Origin: Kiritimatiellia bacterium
Lineage (GTDB): Bacteria; Verrucomicrobiota; Kiritimatiellia; RFP12; UBA1067
Length of the DNA: 16,413 bases
Reading direction: 5' to 3'
Assembly: GCA_028707675.1 (NCBI GenBank)
Contig: JAQWAM010000001.1
Location: 1 to 16,413, forward strand
Shown: positions 1 through 5,947 of the stretch, in pieces
Numbering within the stretch: the first letter of the stretch is position 1
How the letters are laid out: each line of letters opens with the position of its first letter
The notes under the pieces: model-generated
Told to the model about the DNA's origin: nothing
Seen by the model: the letters and a program-made list of their open reading frames with translations, nothing else
The model's database searches: none
Program-made: the position numbers and the translations under genes

Positions 1-1
1 G

Positions 2-925
2 CTGATGCGGCAGACCGTGGACGAGAAACTGCAGGGCACGCTGGAGAAACGTCTGGGCGAATCTTTCAGGATGGTCAGCGACCGGCTTGAGCAGGTCCAA
101 AAGGGGTTGGGAGAAATGCAAACCCTGGCCTCCGGCGTCGGCGACCTGAAAAAGGTGCTTTCGAATGTCAAGACCCGCGGCACCTGGGGCGAGGTGCAGC
201 TCGGCATGCTGCTGGAGCAGGTGCTGAACCCGGAACAGTATGATGCGAACGTGGCCACCAAAGGCGGCGGGGAACGCGTCGAGTTCGCCGTGCGCCTGCC
301 GGGACATGGCGATGACCGCGACGATCCGATCTTATTGCCGATCGACGCGAAGTTCCCGCTGGAGGATTATCAGCGTCTGCTGGAAGCGCAGGAGCGCGGT
401 GACTCCGCCGCGGTCGAAGCGGCCGGCAAACAGCTTGAGGGGCGCGTTAAGATGTGCGCCAACGAGATCAGCACGAAATATCTCAACCCGCCCAAAACCA
501 CTGACTTCGCTATTCTGTTTCTGCCGGTCGAGGGTCTGTATGCCGAGGTGGTCAGACGCGGCGGCCTGACCGACCTCTTGCAGCGTGAGCAGCGCGTGGT
601 GATCGCCGGGCCGACCACCCTTTGGGCGCTCTTGAACAGTTTGCAGATGGGATTCCGCACACTGGCGATCCAGCAGCGCTCCAGCGAGGTCTGGAGCCTG
701 CTCGGCGCGGTCAAGACCGAATGGCAGAAGTATGGCGAGGTGCTGGACGCCGTTCAAAAGAAGCTGCACCAGGCCTCCGAGGGTTTGGAGAAGGTCAAAG
801 TGCGCTCGCGCGCCGTCGGCCGCAAACTGCGCGACGTGCAGGTGTTGCCTAGCCCGGACGCGGCGGCCTTGCTGCCCGGCGATGTCCTGGAGGCCGATGA
901 CGATCTGCCGGAGACCGAAGCCTGA
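2..925 (+). CDS. rmuC: RmuC family protein, C-terminal part (5' truncated by window edge)
   Basis: RmuC proteins are linked to limiting DNA rearrangement and carry a restriction-endonuclease-like fold; their biochemical activity is poorly defined. The reading frame is open to the left edge, so the visible 307 codons are the C-terminal two thirds of a protein usually of about 400-500 residues. The first ~45 residues are charged and coiled-coil-like, as expected for the family. The RmuC domain follows with recognisable blocks: GTWGEVQLGMLLEQ, LPIDAKFPLEDYQ (the D-x-K core of the nuclease-like fold), FLPVEGLYAEV and GPTTLWALLNSLQMGFRTL. The tail after about residue 285 is acidic and low in complexity, ending DDDLPETEA. 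The gene converges on uvsE, with 47 nt between stop codons. The true start is outside the window. The family call is secure. Confidence 0.95.
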   Translation: MMRQTVDEKLQGTLEKRLGESFRMVSDRLEQVQKGLGEMQTLASGVGDLKKVLSNVKTRGTWGEVQLGMLLEQVLNPEQYDANVATKGGGERVEFAVRLPGHGDDRDDPILLPIDAKFPLEDYQRLLEAQERGDSAAVEAAGKQLEGRVKMCANEISTKYLNPPKTTDFAILFLPVEGLYAEVVRRGGLTDLLQREQRVVIAGPTTLWALLNSLQMGFRTLAIQQRSSEVWSLLGAVKTEWQKYGEVLDAVQKKLHQASEGLEKVKVRSRAVGRKLRDVQVLPSPDAAALLPGDVLEADDDLPETEA

Positions 926-936
926 TGCGCTCTTGC

Positions 937-950
937 CCGGTTTCGACCGG
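937..950. terminator. Small TTCG-loop hairpin between convergent rmuC and uvsE
   Basis: A 5-bp GC-rich stem (CCGGT / ACCGG) closes a TTCG tetraloop in the 47-nt gap between the two convergent stop codons. A second short GC dyad and a T-rich stretch (TTTATGTT) follow on the plus strand. The position and stable loop suit transcript ends, but the stem is short and there is no clean T-run directly after it. Confidence 0.3.
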
Positions 951-972
951 CATGGATCGGGCCGCTTGCGGT

Positions 973-1899
973 TTATGTTGTGAGCGTCCCCCAGAGCGCG
1001 ACGTTGCCGCGCGCGAGCGTCCGCCGCAGTCTGGCCACGGCCACTTCCTTGGCCTTGGCCTCAACCTCGACCGTCACGTCCAGTCCGCGCCATGCCGCGG
1101 GAAAGTCGGATGGCTTGATATAGTCATGATGCGGACGCGGATTTATCGCCCCGTAACCATCTCTGGGCGAAGAAACATGGAAGAGCGGTTCGCGGTTCCA
1201 GGCGGCCACAGCTTGCCGCGTGACCTCCGACTCGGTCAAGCCGTCCGGCAGACAGCGGTGATGATGCACATCGTAGACAAAAGGCACGCCATGCGCGCGG
1301 CAGAAGGGCAGCAGGTCGGCAGGCGTGTACAAGCGGTCGTCATTCTCCAGCGTCAGCCGCGCGCGGACATTCTTCGGCAGCCTCTCTAAAGTTGCGGCCA
1401 GCCGCGCCAAAGCCGCGGGCTTGTCGCTGTAAGCGCCTCCCGCATGGATGTTGATGACGTCGGCCTCGACCCACTCCGCCACCTCCGCCTGATAAACCAG
1501 GTCGGCCACCGATTTGCGCGTGATCTCCGGGTCAGGCGCGCTCAAAAGGATGAACTGGTCAGGATGAAAGGTCAGCCGCAGCCCGTGCCGGCGCGCGAAC
1601 CTGCCGCAACCGCGGAAAGCCGCGACAATCGCGGCCGCCTCCGGCAGATACTCCACCGCATACCCGACCGCCGGGTGCGTCTTGACCGGAAGTATCTGGC
1701 TGTTGACGCGGAAAGACCCTATGCCGTGCGCCACACAGTATCCCAGCGCGTTACGCAAAGCCGCCGCGTTGTGAAGCGCCAGCGCCGCCAGCTTTTCAAG
1801 CTGGGCTTCACGCGGCAGCCGCGCCAGCGCCGTGGCTGTGGCAGCCTTGAAAGCCACCGGCTCCTTGTAAAATTTACAGCACAACCCCAGCCTTATCAT
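973..1899 (-). CDS. uvsE: UV-damage endonuclease UvsE/UVDE, divergent clade
   Basis: UVDE enzymes nick DNA immediately 5' of UV photoproducts and start an excision route independent of UvrABC. The 308-residue product is full length and has the TIM-barrel motif order of the family: RLGLCC at the N-terminus, SFRVNSQILP (62-71), HPDQF (112-116, with the Gln-aromatic pair that probes the lesion), INIHAGG (149-155), LTLENDD (182-188), YDVHHHRC (209-216), HVSSPRDGY (241-249) and PRPHHDYIKPSDFP (254-267). His112, His152, Glu185, Asp210, His213, His241 and a histidine of the 257-258 pair are plausible metal ligands. The position two before His241 is Leu239, where characterised enzymes have a lysine (KMHIS-type motif). 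The start is supported by GGGAG about 7 nt upstream of the ATG. The gene stands alone on the minus strand; a hairpin lies just upstream. Confidence 0.93.
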   Translation of the reverse strand: MIRLGLCCKFYKEPVAFKAATATALARLPREAQLEKLAALALHNAAALRNALGYCVAHGIGSFRVNSQILPVKTHPAVGYAVEYLPEAAAIVAAFRGCGRFARRHGLRLTFHPDQFILLSAPDPEITRKSVADLVYQAEVAEWVEADVINIHAGGAYSDKPAALARLAATLERLPKNVRARLTLENDDRLYTPADLLPFCRAHGVPFVYDVHHHRCLPDGLTESEVTRQAVAAWNREPLFHVSSPRDGYGAINPRPHHDYIKPSDFPAAWRGLDVTVEVEAKAKEVAVARLRRTLARGNVALWGTLTT

Positions 1900-1910
1900 A
1901 ACGTCTCCCT

Positions 1911-1937
1911 AGACGGACACCTACCGCCTGTCCGCTC
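1911..1937. promoter_or_regulatory. Hairpin in the uvsE leader or promoter
   Basis: Perfect 6-bp arms CGGACA (1914-1919) and TGTCCG (1929-1934) flank a 9-nt loop, and the pairing can extend outward through AGA/TCT with one bulged base. The left arm starts about 12 nt upstream of the uvsE start codon, just outside the GGGAG ribosome binding site. It could be an operator or a leader RNA hairpin that affects translation. No LexA-type box is evident. Confidence 0.3.
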
Positions 1938-2062
1938 TGCCCTGCACAGGCAGACAACCCAAGTGGCATTCTCCCCTCTTGCGCAGCCACACCATGTTCC
2001 CAAATCCCGCCCTCCGTTCACAGCTTAAAACCAGTAAGCCTCGATTCGCGTTATCCCACAAT

Positions 2063-2323
2063 TTATGACACCGTAATCCTGCCGGTAAGGAGTGTCTGAC
2101 TTTGGGGGTTCTTCAACTCACACCTCATGAGGTGTGAGTAAGCCGCCGAAAAGCCAGTGTCGGGATTAAGCATACGACATTTGGCGTGTTCCCTTAAGAC
2201 ACCCGTGCGGTTTTCGTTCTCCCCGAACATATCGCCGAACTCTTTGTGATTGCAACGCTTAGCAATCACAACCCCTTCGCCAGCGACCGGATTTAGTGTT
2301 TGCTTGATAGACGTTTTTATCAT
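2063..2323 (-). CDS. Doubtful 86-residue ORF, no recognised family
   Basis: An open frame of 86 residues (basic N-terminus, then a polar stretch containing FGDMFGENENRTG) with no domain, signal or membrane segment that I recognise. Evidence against a real gene: no ribosome binding site precedes the ATG, the start codon overlaps a plus-strand promoter-like element, and the frame includes both a 24-bp palindrome and a 10-bp-stem hairpin. Evidence in favour is only that the frame is open and the peptide is not grossly biased. It may be the decayed end of an older gene or chance coding across a repeat element. Confidence 0.17.
   Translation of the reverse strand: MIKTSIKQTLNPVAGEGVVIAKRCNHKEFGDMFGENENRTGVLREHAKCRMLNPDTGFSAAYSHLMRCELKNPQSQTLLTGRITVS
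2116..2139. repeat. Perfect 24-bp palindrome
   Basis: The half site ACTCACACCTCA is followed directly by its reverse complement, centred between 2127 and 2128, with no spacer and no mismatch. A palindrome without a loop suits a dimeric DNA-binding site or a REP-like element better than an RNA hairpin. The related 7-mers GAGGTGT (4278-4284) and ACACCTC (4302-4308) recur as an inverted pair near the end of the serine hydrolase gene. Confidence 0.7.
2244..2271. other. Stem-loop with 10-bp perfect stem
   Basis: TTGTGATTGC (2244-2253) and GCAATCACAA (2262-2271) are perfect inverted repeats around an 8-nt loop. The element ends about 28 nt before the -35 of the predicted channel promoter. It has no adjacent T-run on either strand, so it is not an obvious terminator. 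It could be an operator for the channel gene or part of a structured repeat together with the palindrome at 2116-2139. Confidence 0.5.
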
Positions 2324-2328
2324 ATTAT
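2300..2328 (+). promoter_or_regulatory. Sigma70-type promoter for the channel gene
   Basis: TTGCTT (2300-2305) and TATTAT (2323-2328) are separated by the ideal 17 nt. Transcription would start near 2335 and give a leader of about 75 nt before the ATG at 2411. That leader contains the AAAGGA ribosome binding site. Predicted from spacing and similarity to consensus only. Confidence 0.45.
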
Positions 2329-2410
2329 TACTGCATTGTTAAGCGGCACACATTCGGCAAGGGGCCGTTTGCGTTTGTCGTTTTAGTAATGTTGGAAAGG
2401 ATATATTCCC

Positions 2411-4195
2411 ATGACTAAGCACAAATCAATGACTGTGACCCTCCGGGGACTGGCCGCCCTGCTGCTGGTTCTGGCGCTCGGTTCGTCCGCCGTCTATGCG
2501 CAGGAGGCGAGCGAGGACTCTGTCAACGCGTCCATTGAAAAGAACACGGCGTCTTCGCAAGGGGTGCTTGCCACAAGCCGCCAGAGCGTTCAGGCGCTTG
2601 GCGAGGCCACCTCGGAAATCGGCGGCTCGTTCCGTGCCGGCGGCAAACACGCCGCCGGCCAGGGGCGCAAGCTGTGGCAGGACGTCATGCTTCCCGCCGG
2701 GCAACGTCTGGCTGCCGCCCTTCCCGGCGTGCTCAAGGCCGTCGTGCTGCTGCTGGCCTTCTGGCTGTTCGGCAAACTGGCCGGAACATGCGTGCGCAAA
2801 CTTCTGGGCTTGACCAGCATTGACGAACGGGCCGCCCGCGACTGGGGCCTCGACAGCCTCCTGAAGCGGGCTGACGGCGGCACGCGCTCCCTCGCCGGCC
2901 TGGCCGGCGGCGCGGTCAAGTGGTTTTTCATACTGTTCGGATTCGTGGCGTTTTTCAACGCGCTGAACCTCGCCATGGTGGCAGGCCCGCTGCAGAATGT
3001 GCTGGATCGCATTGTCGGGGCGGTGCCGAACCTGATCAAGGCTGCCGTGATCCTCTTCCTGTACTGGGTCGTCGCGGCTCTCGCTCGCGCCGCCGTCACC
3101 CGCGCGCTGGGCGCCATGAAGTTCGACGCGCGTTTCGGCAAACATCTGGCCGTGCCGCAGGGCGAAGGCTCGGCGGCGTCGCCGAGCGCCATGCTCGGCA
3201 AACTTCTGTTTTACATTATCCTGCTTTTCGGCGTGCCGCCCTTCCTGCAGGCCTTGGGTCAGCAGGCGCTGGTCTATCCGCTGCAGGAGATGCTCGCCAA
3301 GGCGCTGAACTTCCTGCCCAACCTCTTCGCCGCCGCGATCATCCTGGTTGTGGGGCGCATCGTGGCCACCATCGTGCGCGAGGTCGTCTGCAACTTCCTG
3401 GCCGCCAGCGGCGCTGACGCGGGCGCCGATAAACTTGGCCTCGGCAAGGTGCTGGGCTCCAACAAGCTCTCGGGCATCGTCTCCAAGATAGCCTACTTCT
3501 TCATCCTGATCCCGATTCTGGTGCAGGTGGTTGACAGCTTGGGGATCAAGGCTATCTCGGAGCCGATCAAAGCCACCTTGCAGAATATACTTGAGGCCAT
3601 CCCTGCCATCATGGTGGCGCTGGTAATAGTGGTAGTGGGCTGCTTGGTAGCCAAAGCGGTGCGTTCCTTGCTGGAGTCATTCCTGAGCGGCGTGGGGCTT
3701 GACGCCCTGCCCAAACGGCTGGGGCTGACCTTCCTTGAAACCAAAGAGGGGCAGATGCCGCCTTCTGGCCTGGTCGCGGCGGGCGTCGGGGTGGTCATCA
3801 TCCTTATCACCGCGCAGCAGGCCGCGGCCTCGCTGGGCTTCAGCCAACTGGCCGACCTGATAAGGCGTGTCGTGGAATATCTGCCGGATCTTGTGGTCGG
3901 GCTGGTGATCCTGATGGCGGCGCTCAGCCTCGGCAAATACGCCGAGTCGCTGGTCGCGCGCTCGCTGGGATCACATGCTAACGCGGGCGTGCTCTCTGGC
4001 GTCGCCCGTTACGCCGTGATCCTGCTGGGCGTCAGCATGGCGCTGGAGCAGCTCGGCGTGGGCAACGAGATCGTCATGATCGCGCTGGGCGCGCTGCTGG
4101 GCGGCGGCGCCCTCGCGCTGGGCCTGGCCTTCGGGCTGGGCGGCAAAGACCGCGCGCGCGAGCTGGTCGAGGGCTGGAGCCGCGACAAAAGCTGA
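2411..4195 (+). CDS. Channel-like membrane protein with five TM_helix repeats (CmpX-type)
   Basis: A 594-residue inner-membrane protein. A signal peptide (residues ~1-30, ending SSAVYA) precedes a polar extracytoplasmic segment (31-95). The remainder is about eleven hydrophobic helices. Five copies of a conserved-helix unit, roughly L-P-x-L-x(3)-hydrophobic run-G-x(2)-A-x(3)-R, begin near residues 104, 204, 301, 397 and 490. This matches the conserved TM-helix repeat found in proteins annotated as mechanosensitive channels, such as Pseudomonas CmpX. The C-terminus has the glycine-rich GALLGGGALALGLAFGLGGK typical of these proteins and then stops; the MscS beta domain is absent. The start has AAAGGA 9 nt upstream and its own promoter. 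Likely a monocistronic envelope-tension or osmotic-response protein; channel activity is inferred from the family name only. Confidence 0.82.
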   Translation: MTKHKSMTVTLRGLAALLLVLALGSSAVYAQEASEDSVNASIEKNTASSQGVLATSRQSVQALGEATSEIGGSFRAGGKHAAGQGRKLWQDVMLPAGQRLAAALPGVLKAVVLLLAFWLFGKLAGTCVRKLLGLTSIDERAARDWGLDSLLKRADGGTRSLAGLAGGAVKWFFILFGFVAFFNALNLAMVAGPLQNVLDRIVGAVPNLIKAAVILFLYWVVAALARAAVTRALGAMKFDARFGKHLAVPQGEGSAASPSAMLGKLLFYIILLFGVPPFLQALGQQALVYPLQEMLAKALNFLPNLFAAAIILVVGRIVATIVREVVCNFLAASGADAGADKLGLGKVLGSNKLSGIVSKIAYFFILIPILVQVVDSLGIKAISEPIKATLQNILEAIPAIMVALVIVVVGCLVAKAVRSLLESFLSGVGLDALPKRLGLTFLETKEGQMPPSGLVAAGVGVVIILITAQQAAASLGFSQLADLIRRVVEYLPDLVVGLVILMAALSLGKYAESLVARSLGSHANAGVLSGVARYAVILLGVSMALEQLGVGNEIVMIALGALLGGGALALGLAFGLGGKDRARELVEGWSRDKS

Positions 4196-4216
4196 GCGGC
4201 TGAATCATAAAATCGC

Positions 4217-4245
4217 GGGCTCTTGCGGTGTCCCCGCCAGAGCCC
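4217..4245. terminator. Strong hairpin between convergent channel and serine hydrolase genes
   Basis: GGGCTCT-T-GCGG pairs with CCGC-C-AGAGCCC around a 5-nt loop: an 11-bp GC-rich stem with one internal mismatch. It lies 21 nt after the channel stop and 12 nt after the hydrolase stop. Read on the minus strand, the stem is followed by GCGATTTTAT, a modest U-tract. It therefore fits best as the hydrolase terminator and may also stop the channel transcript. Confidence 0.6.
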
Positions 4246-4257
4246 GATCCGGAAAAT

Positions 4258-5502
4258 TCAGTTTCCGAATTCAGTATGAGGTGTCCCCTGAACTCTGTCA
4301 CACACCTCGTGCCAATCTTTTTTAAGATCGAAGAACGCCTTGCCGGCCTTGTTTTCGGTTTGGATGAAAAAGACGCGCGAATGTCCCGTCTTCAGATTCG
4401 CCCTCTGATCAGTGCGCATGGCGCCCTCATGTCCGAACCAGTCGCCGTAAAGCCAACTTCCGCATGTGTACGGCTGCTTGATGCCCGCGGGAGTTTGCTT
4501 AACGGCAAAAACGCCGTCGAAAGTTCCGCGCGAAATGATCGTCCGCCCCTTCCACTCCCCGTGGTGCGCCAACATCTGGGAAAACCGTATGATATCCGCC
4601 GGCGTCGAAAAAAGTCCACCCGAAGCCGCCGGATAAACCCTATGAGGTTTAGGGAACACCAGTTGTTTCGCGCAAGCGTCCTTGGCATGATGCAACGGTG
4701 TGTCGTCGGAGCTGTACGCGGTCACCAGTCGTTTCAACTGCCCGGCATCAGGCCAAAAGGTGGTGTCTTTCATGCCGAGCGGCCCGAGAATCTTCGCCGC
4801 GAGATATTTTTCGTAGGCTTTGCCGACGGCGACTTCCAGACAGGCGGCGGCGCTGCAGATGCAGGCATTGTTGTAACCGAAGGTTTCTCCCGGCTGGAAC
4901 TCGAGCCGCTGGGACGCGAGCTTGCGCGCCACCTCCCGAAGCGGGATGTCGCGGTCGATGATGCCGTACCCGCCGCGGAACCCGCTGACATGGCAGAGCA
5001 TATGGCGCACGAGAAGCGGCTGCTTCGGTTTCGATCCGTCCTTCATCATAACACCCGCGAACTCCGGTAAATATTTGGAGACTTCGTCGTCGAGAGACAT
5101 TTTCTCTTCGTCAATCGCGCACATGACCGCCGCGCCGGTGAAGGTTTTTGTCATCGAGAAAATGGCGAAAACGTCATCCGTCCGAATCGGCCGCCCGTTT
5201 TCGATGTCGGCCCAGCCGCCGCAATCGTAAGTTTCATTATAATCGGCATCGCTCAACACGCTCACCACTCCGGCAATCCTCCCGGTGTCGACATACCGGC
5301 TCAGAACGGCCCGAACGCGATCATCCTCCTTCGCAATGTTCCGACCGACCTCCGGACCCCCGCTCTTGATAAGGCTATTGCCGGGCTCACGGGCGCGCTG
5401 CGGGTTATCCCCGCCGCAAACGCCCGAACGGTTGCCCGCGCCCATAGAGGACAAAGCCAAACTCAGCGCCGCAACGTAAACGATCTTGACCGTCATTGAC
5501 AT
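4258..5502 (-). CDS. Exported beta-lactamase-fold serine hydrolase (class C / esterase type)
   Basis: A 414-residue member of the beta-lactamase family PF00144, which includes class C beta-lactamases, D-alanyl-D-alanine peptidases and esterases. Key residues are the nucleophile motif SMTK (Ser116, Lys119), the second-box Tyr210-x-Asn212 (GYNNA) and, in place of the usual KTG/HTG third box, HEG (358-360). RHMLCHVSGF (166-175) matches the family's LLxHxSG block. A hydrophobic N-terminal segment (residues 3-20) indicates export. I start at 5502: its ATG has a G6 tract (GGGGGGTG) 8 nt upstream, while the longer frame to 5598 adds a second hydrophobic stretch and no ribosome binding site. Ten cysteines are unusual for an exported enzyme. 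The substrate cannot be inferred; a peptidoglycan or ester substrate is more likely than antibiotic resistance. Confidence 0.85.
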   Translation of the reverse strand: MSMTVKIVYVAALSLALSSMGAGNRSGVCGGDNPQRAREPGNSLIKSGGPEVGRNIAKEDDRVRAVLSRYVDTGRIAGVVSVLSDADYNETYDCGGWADIENGRPIRTDDVFAIFSMTKTFTGAAVMCAIDEEKMSLDDEVSKYLPEFAGVMMKDGSKPKQPLLVRHMLCHVSGFRGGYGIIDRDIPLREVARKLASQRLEFQPGETFGYNNACICSAAACLEVAVGKAYEKYLAAKILGPLGMKDTTFWPDAGQLKRLVTAYSSDDTPLHHAKDACAKQLVFPKPHRVYPAASGGLFSTPADIIRFSQMLAHHGEWKGRTIISRGTFDGVFAVKQTPAGIKQPYTCGSWLYGDWFGHEGAMRTDQRANLKTGHSRVFFIQTENKAGKAFFDLKKDWHEVCDRVQGTPHTEFGN

Positions 5503-5510
5503 TGTTTGCA

Positions 5511-5530
5511 CCCCCCAAAAAAAACTTATA
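5511..5530 (-). promoter_or_regulatory. -10 element and C6A8 homopolymer tract before the serine hydrolase
   Basis: On the minus strand TATAAG (5525-5530) looks like a -10 box. It is followed directly by T8 (5517-5524) and G6 (5511-5516). The G-run is the only candidate ribosome binding site for the start at 5502. The predicted transcription start falls inside the T-run. No good -35 is visible. Confidence 0.35.
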
Positions 5531-5710
5531 AACGCTGAAACGACACAAAGAAAGCATAGCGCAACGGCTTCCAAAGCACTAGTGATAAAGCTTTTCAATG
5601 TGGTTTAGGGGCTGCAAGGACTTTAATCACCAACACAACCGCTTTGCAAGAAGGCCGTGTTCGTTCGGCAGGTTTTTTTGGTACAATGCGTGCATGCGTA
5701 AGACAATCTT
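5531..5710. other. Divergent intergenic region with plus-strand promoter and T-run
   Basis: On the plus strand a weak stem (GCCG 5654-5657, CGGC 5666-5669) is followed after 3 nt by T7 (5673-5679), which is terminator-like though short. TACAAT (5682-5687) makes a good -10, with a poor TTCGTT -35 at 5660-5665 (16-nt spacing). Its start point would be about 5694, where an ATG lies. No other gene is visible in this stretch. Confidence 0.35.
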
Positions 5711-5932
5711 TTGCCCGATGAGCAGTTCCCGGCGCTTTATGGCCTGCTGTTTGACAAAACCCAGGATTTTGAGGTGCTCGATGAAATATTCAGCGATGCC
5801 CTCAACCGACCTGAAGAGATCAAGGTTCCGTTAATGAAAATTCACAATTTACGGGCTAGCATTCCGCCAATGCATCATGCCATTATTTCAACTTCATACG
5901 CAGTGCCGGTATCCGCGTTTAAGCGGGCATGA
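5694..5932 (+). pseudogene. Small ORF ahead of purH, probably frameshifted
   Basis: Two overlapping frames together read like one small acidic protein. The ATG at 5694 gives MRKTI and then loses sense. The -1 frame, open to 5932, continues LLPDEQFPALYGLLFDKT and a further acidic-hydrophobic stretch to EEIKVPL. The switch falls at the T-run CTTTTG (5708-5713). Possible explanations are a single-base deletion (pseudogene or sequencing error), programmed frameshifting, or an independent TTG start at 5711. Neither start has a ribosome binding site, but a -10 box at 5682-5687 places transcription start at or near the ATG, so a leaderless message is possible. The -1 frame ends 15 nt before purH. 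I recognise no family, and the last ~30 residues look less protein-like. Confidence 0.35.
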
Positions 5933-5947
5933 AAGGAAAAAACAAAA

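Larger units (their letters stand above)
1900..2410. other. Long, mostly non-coding interval rich in dyad symmetry
   Basis: This 511-nt gap separates the divergent uvsE and channel genes and is less GC-rich than its flanks. It holds a hairpin next to the uvsE start (arms 1914-1919 and 1929-1934, 9-nt loop), a 24-bp perfect palindrome (2116-2139), a 10-bp-stem hairpin (2244-2271), a promoter-like pair (2300-2328) and the leader of the channel gene. One weak minus-strand ORF spans 2063-2323. I see no tRNA fold, known riboswitch core or mobile-element ends. It could be a regulatory region, a small-RNA locus or the remains of a repeat element. Confidence 0.6.

Noticed and set aside
1444..2028. 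Plus-strand 194-residue open frame
   Set aside because: Mostly antisense to uvsE; Arg/Gln-rich composition and no motif.
4228..5070. Plus-strand 280-residue open frame
   Set aside because: Antisense shadow of the serine hydrolase, which has SxxK and YxN motifs in the other frame.
5503..5598. N-terminal extension of the serine hydrolase to an ATG at 5598
   Set aside because: It would add a second hydrophobic stretch ahead of the signal peptide, translate through the T8-G6 tract and the -10 box, and has no ribosome binding site.
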